Source: Clostridia bacterium
Lineage (GTDB): Bacteria > Bacillota_A > Clostridia > Oscillospirales > Acutalibacteraceae
DNA length: 6,218 nt
Assembly (NCBI GenBank): GCA_017549665.1
Contig: JAFYUD010000196.1
Span: forward strand, 1 to 6,218
Reading direction: 5' to 3'
Shown: positions 1 to 6,075 of the stretch, piece by piece
Position numbering within the stretch: position 1 is the first letter of the stretch
Layout: every line of letters starts with the position of its first letter
Notes under the pieces: model-generated
Databases searched by the model: none
Told to the model about the DNA's origin: nothing
The model's input: only the letters and a program-made list of their open reading frames with translations
Position numbers and translations under genes: made by a program

Positions 1-1920
1 GTCAAGCTTAACTGTAACAAGCTTGCTTTCACCTGCCTTGAGGAATACCTTTGCAAAGCCCTTAAGCTCAATATCACTTCTGAATACTGTCTTTTCACAG
101 GGTGAAACGTAAATCTGCACGATTTCCTCACCGTCAACAGCACCTTCATTCTTTACAGTAAGAGAAACGGTGATTTCGTCTGTGTCGGGATTCATTGAGG
201 ACTTGCTCAGCTTTATGTCAGAATAATCAAATGTTGTGTATGAAAGTCCGTGACCGAAGGGGAAGAGGACTTCTTTTTTTGCGGTTTCGTAGTAACGGTA
301 GCCTACGAAAAGACCCTCACGGTGCTCAACAGTGTTGTATGTGCCGGGGAATGTGTTGTGGCAGGGAGTGTCACTAAGCTTTACGGGGAATGTCTCAGCA
401 AGCTTGCCTGAGGGGTTTGCTTCACCGAAGAGGATTGCTGTTTCTGCTTCACCGACAGCTTCACCTGCAAGATATGCTTCAAGCACACCCTTTACATCGT
501 CAATCCAGGGCATTTCCACGGGAGCGCCGTTGTGAAGCACAACTACGATATTCTTCTGCACCTGAGCAATTTCCTGAATAAGAATATTCTGACATTCGGG
601 CATCTTCATATTCTTTCTGTCAAAGCCTTCGGATTCGATTTTTTCGGGAAGACCTGCGAAGACAACTGCAATGTCTGCTTCAGCCGCAACAGCCTTTGCT
701 TCCTTTATCATTGCGTAGTCAGGCTCGGTATCATTTACGCCGAAGCCCTGTGCGTATGTGATTTCACAGTTTTTGAGAGTTTCTGTATATGCATCGGAAA
801 CACGGTAGCAGTTGATGTGAGAGCTGCCGCCTCCCTGATAACGGGGCTGTTTTGCGTATTCACCGATGTATGCGATTTTCTTTGTCTTGTCAAGGGGGAG
901 AATGTTGTTGTCGTTCTTGAGAAGTACCATTGTTTTGAGAGCTGTTTCTTTAGCTCTGTTGTGATGCTCCTCACGGTCAAATTCACATTCAAGTCTGTTC
1001 TGATGCCACTTGAATGCAAGATTTATGATTCTTCTTACAGCCTTGTCAAGGTCAGCCTCGTCAAGTGTGCCTTCCTCGATTGCTGTTTTAATCTTTTTTG
1101 CGCTCATGCCGAATGTGCCGGGCATTTCAAGGTCAAGACCTGCCGTGAGCCCCTTTACTCTGTCGTTTACTGCGCCCCAGTCGGAAACAACGAGACCCTT
1201 AAAGCCCCATTCGTCACGGAGAATGTCTGTCATAAGCTTCTTGCTTTCAGAAACCTGCTCACCGTTGACACGGTTGTATGAGCACATTACCGTCCACGGC
1301 TGAGCCTCTTTTACAGCTGTTTCAAAGCCTGCAAGATAAATTTCACGGAGAGTTCTTTCGTCAACCTCAGCGGAAACTGTGTAACGTCTTCTTTCCTGAT
1401 TGTTTACGGCAAAATGCTTGAGTGATGTGCCTGTATTCTTTGACTGCACACCGTTGATGTATGCAGCGGACATTTTACCTGCAAGATAGGGGTCTTCTGA
1501 AAAATATTCAAAGTTTCTTCCGCAGAGGGGAGAGCGCTTGATGTTGATAGCAGGGCCGAGAATTGTGGAAACGCCTTCAGCCTGACATTCTTCACCGAGA
1601 GTTTCACCTGTTTTTCTCATAAGGTCTGTGTCAAATGAAGCTGCAAGACCTGCAGCAGAGGGGAAGCAGACAGCAACAATACTGTCATTTACACCTAAAT
1701 TATCAGCCTTGTCATCCTGCTTGCGAAGTCCGTGAGGGCCGTCGCAGACCATGACAGAAGGAACCTTTACGGGTGAATCGTCAATATTCATTGTGTGCCA
1801 GAAATCTTTACCTGAAACAAGAGAAATTTTCTCATCAAGAGTAAGACCGCTGACAACCTCGTCAAGGGTAACCTTTCTGATTTCATCTTTTGCTTCGTTC
1901 TTCTTTTTTCTGTTGAACAT
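1..1920 (-). CDS. Beta-glucosidase, glycoside hydrolase family 3 (C-terminus cut by window edge)
   Basis: A retaining GH3 enzyme, most likely a beta-glucosidase that releases glucose from cello-oligosaccharides or other beta-glucosides. I translated 640 codons from the ATG at 1920; the frame is open to base 1, so the end is missing. The TIM barrel spans about residues 20-300. It has the sugar-binding motifs CDGPHGLR (Asp60), GRNFEYFSEDPYL (from residue 134) and LKHF (Lys168-His169), and the nucleophile in VVSDWGAV (Asp247). The alpha/beta sandwich spans about 330-510; the acid/base is probably Glu431 in SEGFDR (Glu429 is an alternative). The FPFGHGLSYT motif (553-562) leads into a fibronectin-III-like domain from about 565 that is incomplete, so some tens of residues are probably missing. 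No PA14 insert is seen. The N-terminus (MFNRKKKNEAKDE) has no signal peptide, so it should be cytoplasmic and act on imported sugars. It is the second gene of an operon, 12 bases after the upstream stop. The family is certain; specificity (glucosidase, xylosidase or other) is inferred. Confidence 0.95.
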   Translation of the reverse strand, partial: MFNRKKKNEAKDEIRKVTLDEVVSGLTLDEKISLVSGKDFWHTMNIDDSPVKVPSVMVCDGPHGLRKQDDKADNLGVNDSIVAVCFPSAAGLAASFDTDLMRKTGETLGEECQAEGVSTILGPAINIKRSPLCGRNFEYFSEDPYLAGKMSAAYINGVQSKNTGTSLKHFAVNNQERRRYTVSAEVDERTLREIYLAGFETAVKEAQPWTVMCSYNRVNGEQVSESKKLMTDILRDEWGFKGLVVSDWGAVNDRVKGLTAGLDLEMPGTFGMSAKKIKTAIEEGTLDEADLDKAVRRIINLAFKWHQNRLECEFDREEHHNRAKETALKTMVLLKNDNNILPLDKTKKIAYIGEYAKQPRYQGGGSSHINCYRVSDAYTETLKNCEITYAQGFGVNDTEPDYAMIKEAKAVAAEADIAVVFAGLPEKIESEGFDRKNMKMPECQNILIQEIAQVQKNIVVVLHNGAPVEMPWIDDVKGVLEAYLAGEAVGEAETAILFGEANPSGKLAETFPVKLSDTPCHNTFPGTYNTVEHREGLFVGYRYYETAKKEVLFPFGHGLSYTTFDYSDIKLSKSSMNPDTDEITVSLTVKNEGAVDGEEIVQIYVSPCEKTVFRSDIELKGFAKVFLKAGESKLVTVKLD

Positions 1921-1928
1921 AATTTATT

Positions 1929-1934
1929 CTCCTT
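1929..1934 (-). promoter_or_regulatory. Shine-Dalgarno of the GH3 gene, overlapping the upstream stop codon
   Basis: On the minus strand AAGGAG begins inside the TAA stop (1933-1935) of the upstream gene and lies 8 bases before the ATG at 1920. A ribosome terminating on the first gene therefore sits on this site, which suggests translational coupling. The site also fixes the GH3 start. Confidence 0.8.
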
Positions 1935-3174
1935 ATTTCACTATACAGGAATTGATTTTGTCATTATTGAGCTTTGCCACGGCTGAAACGAGAGTGTCAG
2001 CTGTGCCGTCGTCATCTATTACGGGAATAATCTGTGCATCTGGTTGCTTTTCTGTTATGAAATCCGATGCAAGCTCAAGCAGTGCCTGAGTATATTCCAC
2101 AGGGGTTTTTGCAGGGGCAAGATACTGCTTGTTGCCGATAACAGTGCCGTCCTTTGCATCTGAGATTCCTGCATCAAGCACTATGAAATCACAGCCGGCT
2201 GTAAGTGCAGGGTCGGTTTTTGTCTTGCCTGCATATTCGAGCAGCTGAGCCTGTGAAATCTCGATACCTGTGGAGGTGGTTACATTTGCAAGTGTGTATT
2301 CAATCCACTGTGCAGTCTTTTCACGTGCAGTTGCTTCATACATTGCGGCAAATTCAAACTTTACATTGTCATTTTCGGCTGAAAGGGGAATTACCGCATT
2401 TGTGAGTATGATTCCGTCAACGCCTAAAGCATCTATATCGCTGATAATAGTGTTGAGATAATAAAGTACCTCATCAGAGAACGGGCTGAGCCATGCGTTT
2501 TCACCGTTTTCACCTGCGTACCAGATTGAACGTACTTCTTCATAGCTTCCCGATTCGGGGGCGGAAATGACATAGGCTGTGTGATCCTGATGATTACGGG
2601 CGTAAATGTCATCAGCGAAGCATGAAACCGATGCATAGACCTTTATGCCTGCGTCTCTGAATTCTTTTATAACCTTCTGTGTGTTGTCAGATGCTTTGCT
2701 GATAGCTTCTGCAGAAGTTCTGATTGAAGGCTTGAAATAGAAAAATCCTTCCGCATCCTTGAACTCAATAACAACTGCATTTATGCTTTCTGTCCTGAAG
2801 CTGCCGAGAATACTCTCGATACCCTGAGATGAAAGCACATCACCTGAAAGAAAAGCGGCTTTTACTCCGGGAAGTGTAACAGCCTCTGCTGTGTTGTCCG
2901 ATACGGATTCCTGAGTTTCTTTGACCGGAAGCTCAGAGAGTGCAAGGCATAATGCCGTACCTGAAAATGAAACAACGAAAATGCAGATAAACAGTAATAT
3001 GATTCGTCTGCGTACAGCTGTCTTTTTGGCAGGGGAGTTGATTATCAGGTCATTGTCACGGTATCCCTCACTGTCAGTGACAGACGGGAAATCCTTTGAG
3101 AATCTGTAATACCCCTTTGTATGGGACACCTGCGGAAACGGTGACCCTTTCTTTTTTCTTCTGAATGTTTTCAT
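1933..3174 (-). CDS. Membrane-anchored glycosyl-hydrolase-like TIM-barrel protein (DUF4015-type)
   Basis: A 413-residue protein with a basic cytoplasmic N-terminus (about 1-57, rich in Lys/Arg), one hydrophobic segment at about 58-80 (start IILLFICIFVV) and a long external domain. It is probably a type II anchored protein or has an uncleaved signal anchor. Residues 103-400 resemble the putative glycosyl hydrolase domain DUF4015 (PF13200). Seen here are a first-strand INAVVIEFKDAEG (131-143), AGIKVYASVSCFADD (175-189), a NAWLSPFSDEV block (226-236) matching the family's W-x-x-P-[YF] signature, and GVDGIIL (251-257). In typical members the last block continues with an acidic FDY-type motif; here it reads LTNAVIP, so activity may be lost or changed. 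A carbohydrate or cell-wall role is inferred from the fold and from the GH3 gene directly downstream. The start at 3174 is supported by AGAGGA upstream. Family assignment is from memory of motifs, not a search. Confidence 0.75.
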   Translation of the reverse strand: MKTFRRKKKGSPFPQVSHTKGYYRFSKDFPSVTDSEGYRDNDLIINSPAKKTAVRRRIILLFICIFVVSFSGTALCLALSELPVKETQESVSDNTAEAVTLPGVKAAFLSGDVLSSQGIESILGSFRTESINAVVIEFKDAEGFFYFKPSIRTSAEAISKASDNTQKVIKEFRDAGIKVYASVSCFADDIYARNHQDHTAYVISAPESGSYEEVRSIWYAGENGENAWLSPFSDEVLYYLNTIISDIDALGVDGIILTNAVIPLSAENDNVKFEFAAMYEATAREKTAQWIEYTLANVTTSTGIEISQAQLLEYAGKTKTDPALTAGCDFIVLDAGISDAKDGTVIGNKQYLAPAKTPVEYTQALLELASDFITEKQPDAQIIPVIDDDGTADTLVSAVAKLNNDKINSCIVK

Positions 3175-3231
3175 GAAAAATCCTCTTTATGTGAAACATT
3201 TTCCGAGTATAAATTCTGGTATATATAATCT

Positions 3232-3260
3232 ATTGTACTATAATTTTATACCATTTACAA
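3232..3260 (-). promoter_or_regulatory. Predicted sigma-A promoter of the DUF4015-like/GH3 operon
   Basis: On the minus strand, TTGTAA (3255-3260) and TACAAT (3232-3237) are separated by exactly 17 bases. The expected start of transcription near 3225 gives a leader of about 50 bases before the ATG at 3174. It is the best -35/-10 match in this intergenic region for leftward transcription. Predicted from sequence only. Confidence 0.6.
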
Positions 3261-3298
3261 GTAGACTGAAATTTTTTGTAAAAAATTTAAAAAATATT

Positions 3299-3311
3299 AA
3301 ACAAATGTTTG
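3299..3311 (+). promoter_or_regulatory. Distal LexA operator (SOS box-like)
   Basis: The 13-mer AAACAAATGTTTG contains the near-palindrome AAACA-N2-TGTTT. It resembles the Gram-positive LexA box (CGAAC-N4-GTTYG type) and matches the proximal box at 3344-3356 in 11 of 13 positions. It overlaps the first bases of the predicted lexA -35 element, so bound LexA would block RNA polymerase. Confidence 0.6.
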
Positions 3312-3337
3312 CTTTTTATGAAAAAGTGTGTTACAAT
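3309..3337 (+). promoter_or_regulatory. Predicted lexA promoter
   Basis: TTGCTT (3309-3314) and TACAAT (3332-3337) are spaced by 17 bases, a sigma-A-like arrangement. The expected start near 3344 falls at the proximal LexA box, leaving a leader of about 36 bases before the lexA ATG. One LexA-like box overlaps the -35 and another covers the start site, which is classic autorepression geometry. Confidence 0.6.
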
Positions 3338-3343
3338 ATGCAT

Positions 3344-3356
3344 GAACAAAAGTTTG
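3344..3356 (+). promoter_or_regulatory. Proximal LexA operator (SOS box)
   Basis: GAACAAAAGTTTG has the GAAC-N4-GTTT form expected for LexA of Firmicutes. It sits just downstream of the predicted -10 at the likely transcription start and 45 bp from the distal box, placing both on roughly the same DNA face. It is the better match of the two to the known consensus. Confidence 0.7.
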
Positions 3357-3366
3357 ATTATATTCC

Positions 3367-3373
3367 GGGAGGA
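3367..3373 (+). promoter_or_regulatory. Shine-Dalgarno that sets the lexA start
   Basis: GGGAGGA lies 6 bases before the ATG at 3380. The frame is open upstream to 3173, but that extension runs through both operators and the promoter and has no comparable ribosome site, so 3380 is the real start. Confidence 0.85.
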
Positions 3374-3379
3374 CTTTTT

Positions 3380-3976
3380 ATGAAAGAAATCAATGCTACC
3401 CAGAAGAAAATATATGAATTTTTAGCAGAGCGTACACAGAAAGGCGTTCCTCCTTCAGTGCGTGAAATCTGTGCCGCAGTAGGTCTTAAATCAACATCAT
3501 CAGTTCAGGCAAATCTTATTGCCCTTGAAAAGGCAGGCTACATAGAGCGTGACCCCATGCTCAAGCGTTCAATCCGTGTGCTCGGCCCTGCAGCTGATGA
3601 CACTGTCAAGGTTCCTCTTGTGGGGACTGTTACTGCCGGAATGCCCATTCTTGCAGTTGAGCAGATTGAGGGATATATTCCTTATTCAGGTGCAGTTTCA
3701 AGGGATAAGTCCCTGTTTGCCCTTCATGTCAGAGGTGAAAGCATGATTAATGCAGGTATCCTTGACGGGGATATTGTTATTATTGAGAAAACTCCCGTTG
3801 CCGAAAACGGTGAGATCGTGGTTGCGCTTATCGATGACGAAGCAACTGTAAAGCGCTTTTATAAAGAAAATGGCCATTTCAGACTTCAGCCTGAAAATGA
3901 CCATATGGATCCTATTATTGTTGATGAAGTTATTATTCTCGGCAAGGTTAAGTCTCTTGTGAGAAATTACTTCTGA
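3380..3976 (+). CDS. lexA: LexA repressor, SOS response regulator
   Basis: LexA binds SOS boxes as a dimer and represses DNA-repair genes. With RecA filaments present it cleaves itself and derepresses them. The 198-residue product has the usual family length. The N-terminal winged helix-turn-helix spans about residues 1-67, with PSVREICAAVGLKSTSSVQ (25-43) as the helix-turn-helix. The S24-type peptidase domain spans about 78-198. The scissile Ala86-Gly87 lies in VGTVTAGMP, the catalytic Ser121 in VRGESM and the Lys158 base in ATVKRF, matching Ala84-Gly85, Ser119 and Lys156 of E. coli LexA. All key residues are present, so it should be functional and self-cleaving. It stands alone on this strand, with two LexA boxes at its own promoter. 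Its 3' end overlaps the convergent cytidylate-kinase-like gene by 10 bp, with no intrinsic terminator visible. Confidence 0.97.
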   Translation: MKEINATQKKIYEFLAERTQKGVPPSVREICAAVGLKSTSSVQANLIALEKAGYIERDPMLKRSIRVLGPAADDTVKVPLVGTVTAGMPILAVEQIEGYIPYSGAVSRDKSLFALHVRGESMINAGILDGDIVIIEKTPVAENGEIVVALIDDEATVKRFYKENGHFRLQPENDHMDPIIVDEVIILGKVKSLVRNYF

Positions 3977-4593
3977 GCTTTTTCCGCTTTGAAATAATTT
4001 TCGGCAAATGCGGCAACGACGGGTGCGATGCTCTTTATTTCGAGACCTGAGGTGTTCACGCAAAGGTGATAACCTTCCTTGCTGCCCCATTTGCAGTCGG
4101 AGAGGAAACGCTGATGTTTTGCTCTGCCCGCATCAATCTGTTTGAATTTACGTTTCATATCATTGTCCGTCAGGCGTTCATCCTCGGGTGCACGCCGGCG
4201 GCATCTTTTTATTTTGGATTCAAGATCTGCATAGACGAAAATATTGAGCGGATTGCAGTCTTCGAGCAGAATGTTTGCACTTCTTCCGACTATGACGCAG
4301 TTTTCCTTTGCGGCAAACTCCCTGAGCAGTCTGCTCTGTGTGGAAAGCAGGTCAATTGCCTGCTGACCTGTGGGGTCAGTGTATGTGAAGGTGTTACCGA
4401 ATGTAAGGGGAATGTTTATCGGAAATCTGTTTTCAAGCAGATTTTCGACATATTTTTCGTCAAAATTATGTTGCTGAGCAATGGCGGTGATGATTTCACG
4501 GTCATAGTAGGAATAACCGAGAATGTCGGCAATTCTCTTGCCCAGCTCTCGTCCGCCTGAGCCGAATTCACGGCTTATTGTGATAATATTCAT
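3967..4593 (-). CDS. Cytidylate kinase-like family protein
   Basis: A 208-residue cytosolic protein of the cytidylate-kinase-like family (PF13189-type), related to CMP kinase but distinct from the housekeeping Cmk. The N-terminus ITISREFGSGGRELGKRIA (4-22) is the family's version of the phosphate-binding loop. It reads GSGGREL, without the Lys-Ser/Thr of a classic Walker A motif. Other family marks are YYDREII (29-35), VIVGRSANILL (100-110), the Arg-rich lid region (about 129-140), DAGRAKHQRF (154-163) and WGSKEGYHLCVNTS (169-182). The substrate and reaction are not established for this family, so a nucleotide-kinase activity is inferred only. GGAGG 7 bases upstream supports the ATG at 4593. 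It follows the membrane-protein gene by 36 bases and is probably co-transcribed with it. Its stop lies inside the end of convergent lexA. Confidence 0.9.
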   Translation of the reverse strand: MNIITISREFGSGGRELGKRIADILGYSYYDREIITAIAQQHNFDEKYVENLLENRFPINIPLTFGNTFTYTDPTGQQAIDLLSTQSRLLREFAAKENCVIVGRSANILLEDCNPLNIFVYADLESKIKRCRRRAPEDERLTDNDMKRKFKQIDAGRAKHQRFLSDCKWGSKEGYHLCVNTSGLEIKSIAPVVAAFAENYFKAEKAQK

Positions 4594-4600
4594 AACAGCA

Positions 4601-4605
4601 CCTCC
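4601..4605 (-). promoter_or_regulatory. Shine-Dalgarno of the cytidylate-kinase-like gene
   Basis: GGAGG on the minus strand, 7 bases before the ATG at 4593, within the 36-base gap after the upstream gene. No separate promoter or terminator is evident in this gap, which supports co-transcription. Confidence 0.7.
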
Positions 4606-4629
4606 GGTTTGTTGTCTGTTTGTTTAATG

Positions 4630-5232
4630 TCAAACTTTTAATACTAAGAAAATACTTGCAAGAAGAATAAATTCAATCACAAATGTCTCTATGGTGAATG
4701 CTGTGACACGGGGGATATAAATATTTGTGGTTGGGTCATCGGGATTTATGTAAATTTCGCATTCTGATTTGTATTGCAGATTTTTCAGCTTTTTTGACGG
4801 AACAATTTGTACTGATTGTACTTGATATTGCTGACCGTTATATCTGTACGAAAATACAGGGCGCACAAAATTACGTATATTTTTTCCGGGTATACGATCG
4901 CTGTAACAGAATTTTGCACTGATTTTTTCGGTGCATTTTTTAACATATATCACCTGAAGAACACTTGTTGCCATAGATAAAATATCTGCTGCCAAAATAT
5001 ATGTCATAATCACCACTTTTGCATTTTCTGAGAAAACTGCAAGGATGAGTGCTATGCCCCACAAAATCAGGTAAATACCCACAAAAACAGAGCTTCTCCT
5101 GTAATGTGATGATAAGGTTTTTTGTTTGTTTTTTCTGAAATGCCGGACTATGCAGATAATGCCGCAAACGAGCATTAAAAATGCTATAAGGAAAGATATT
5201 ATTTTAAATTCTGTAGTTATTTCGGTAGGCAT
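4630..5232 (-). CDS. Four-helix membrane protein with DUF3592-like domain (paralogue B)
   Basis: A 200-residue predicted inner-membrane protein of unknown function. Hydrophobic segments lie at about 9-30, 47-66, 73-95 and 178-198. Between the third and fourth is a soluble, probably beta-rich domain (98-174) with the pattern C-T-x-x-[IL]-S-A, PVFSYRYNGQQY (125-136), and CEIYINPDDP (158-167). This pattern (aromatic F-x-Y, small hydrophilic turn, then INP-x-x-P) resembles DUF3592-type domains. The same arrangement is found in the neighbouring gene at 5314-5892, so the two look like diverged duplicates. I chose the second ATG (5232): AGAGG at 5244-5248 is 11 bases from it but only 2 from the first ATG at 5241. 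Starting at 5241 would add three residues. It is probably the middle gene of a three-gene operon. The domain name is an inference from motif style. Confidence 0.75.
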   Translation of the reverse strand: MPTEITTEFKIISFLIAFLMLVCGIICIVRHFRKNKQKTLSSHYRRSSVFVGIYLILWGIALILAVFSENAKVVIMTYILAADILSMATSVLQVIYVKKCTEKISAKFCYSDRIPGKNIRNFVRPVFSYRYNGQQYQVQSVQIVPSKKLKNLQYKSECEIYINPDDPTTNIYIPRVTAFTIETFVIEFILLASIFLVLKV

Positions 5233-5313
5233 AAAAATCATTACCTCTGATCACTTTGTTGTAAAAAACTAAATCGTATCTGAAATTACTATGTTGATGA
5301 TATTTTTATTGCA

Positions 5314-5892
5314 TTATATACTGACATTCAGATAGTAGTGTAATGCAAATGCGCCGACGATTACTGCTGCACCGATAACGATTTTTGCAATATCTTCAAC
5401 GGGCTTTTCATGTTTTACAATGACGACCTCAGGTTTTTCAGGGTTTATAAGTATCTGACAGGGTTGATCTATTCTGTACTTTGTTCCGATAAGCCTTGCA
5501 GAAACCTGCTGAGCGGAGCGTGAAGTGTATTCTTCACCTTCAAAAGTGTATCTGAATGTGGGGACTGCGTTTTCTCCTCGTTTTCCTGTTTTCTGACTGT
5601 AAAGATAAACGGCACTTAACGGTTTTGTGCATGTGCGGTAAAGGTTGAGATTATATATGCCTATTGCCGCCAATCCGCTTCCCAACATAAGCATTGAAAT
5701 GAAGATAAAAATGCTCATATCGTCAAGAAATCCGGAAATAATAAAGGCAATACCCAATGCAACAATTCCCGCAGCAGCGATGGCACTTTTTTTGTTTCTT
5801 TCATTCTTTTTTTGCTTCAGATACTCCGTAGCAAAAACATAAGCCGCACCGGCGATACACAATGCACCGAATAAAATATATGCGTAATTCAT
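5314..5892 (-). CDS. Four-helix membrane protein with DUF3592-like domain (paralogue A)
   Basis: A 192-residue predicted inner-membrane protein of unknown function. Hydrophobic segments lie at about 2-22, 37-55, 59-80 and 169-187. The soluble part (85-165) contains CTKPLSAVYLYS (88-99), PTFRYTFEGEEY (111-122), SAQQV (126-130) and CQILINPEKP (145-154), lining up block for block with the next gene downstream. A Lys/Arg-rich loop follows helix 1 (KQKKNERNKK, 26-35), which would place that loop in the cytoplasm by the positive-inside rule. The frame extends to a GTG at 5901, but that codon lies inside the Shine-Dalgarno sequence. The ATG at 5892, 8 bases after AAAGGAG, is the credible start. It is the first gene of the leftward operon, directly behind a strong promoter, with 81 bases to the next gene. 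Confidence 0.75.
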   Translation of the reverse strand: MNYAYILFGALCIAGAAYVFATEYLKQKKNERNKKSAIAAAGIVALGIAFIISGFLDDMSIFIFISMLMLGSGLAAIGIYNLNLYRTCTKPLSAVYLYSQKTGKRGENAVPTFRYTFEGEEYTSRSAQQVSARLIGTKYRIDQPCQILINPEKPEVVIVKHEKPVEDIAKIVIGAAVIVGAFALHYYLNVSI

Positions 5893-5900
5893 AGCTGTCA

Positions 5901-5907
5901 CTCCTTT
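5901..5907 (-). promoter_or_regulatory. Shine-Dalgarno that sets the start of paralogue A
   Basis: AAAGGAG on the minus strand, 8 bases before the ATG at 5892. The GTG at 5901 overlaps this site and so cannot be the start used with it. Confidence 0.8.
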
Positions 5908-5913
5908 GGTTTC

Positions 5914-5942
5914 AGTATAGCACAGATACGATACATTTTCAA
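5914..5942 (-). promoter_or_regulatory. Strong sigma-A promoter of the membrane-protein/kinase-like operon
   Basis: On the minus strand TTGAAA (5937-5942), a 17-base spacer and TATACT (5914-5919) are preceded by TGC, an extended -10. This is the closest match to consensus in the window. The predicted transcript would start near 5907, right at the Shine-Dalgarno sequence, giving a leader of only about 15 bases. Confidence 0.7.
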
Positions 5943-6023
5943 TAAGCGTAAGGATTTTTTACCTGCAGAGTGTAATAATGAATAAAAATGTGAAAAAATA
6001 TAATAATTTGTTTTATTTAGTGC

Positions 6024-6052
6024 TTTACTTTTAATGTTTTAAGTGGTATTAT
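6024..6052 (+). promoter_or_regulatory. Predicted promoter of the pyruvate:ferredoxin oxidoreductase gene
   Basis: TTTACT (6024-6029) and TATTAT (6047-6052) are 17 bases apart. The upstream 5980-6020 stretch is very AT-rich and could act as an UP element. The expected leader is about 44 bases. The -35 matches consensus at only four of six positions, so this is tentative. Confidence 0.45.
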
Positions 6053-6075
6053 GTTAGGTGGTGAATTACCTTTAG

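Noticed and set aside
532..1281. A 249-codon open frame on the plus strand, Cys-rich.
   Set aside because: It is antisense to the GH3 gene, whose translation matches a known family along its whole length; the Cys-rich composition is a codon-shadow effect.
3192..3205. Possible CcpA cre-like site (TGAAACATTTTCCG) in the leader of the GH3 operon.
   Set aside because: It lacks the central CG and one flanking position of the cre consensus. The GAAA/TTTC symmetry is short enough to arise by chance in AT-rich DNA.
3173..3379. Open in-frame extension that would make LexA 267 residues long.
   Set aside because: It crosses the promoter and both operators, lacks a suitable ribosome site at 3173 and adds 69 residues foreign to LexA; GGGAGGA at 3367 fixes the start at 3380.
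4066..4560. A 164-codon plus-strand frame.
   Set aside because: Shadow of the cytidylate-kinase-like gene on the minus strand, with no ribosome site or family resemblance.
5233..5313. Gap between the two membrane-protein genes as a possible terminator or second promoter.
   Set aside because: No GC-rich hairpin with a T-run and no convincing -35/-10 pair was seen on the minus strand.
6057..6070. Small inverted repeat (GGT...ACC) in the PFOR leader as a possible riboswitch or terminator.
   Set aside because: The stem is only about four base pairs, with no T-tract; too weak to call.
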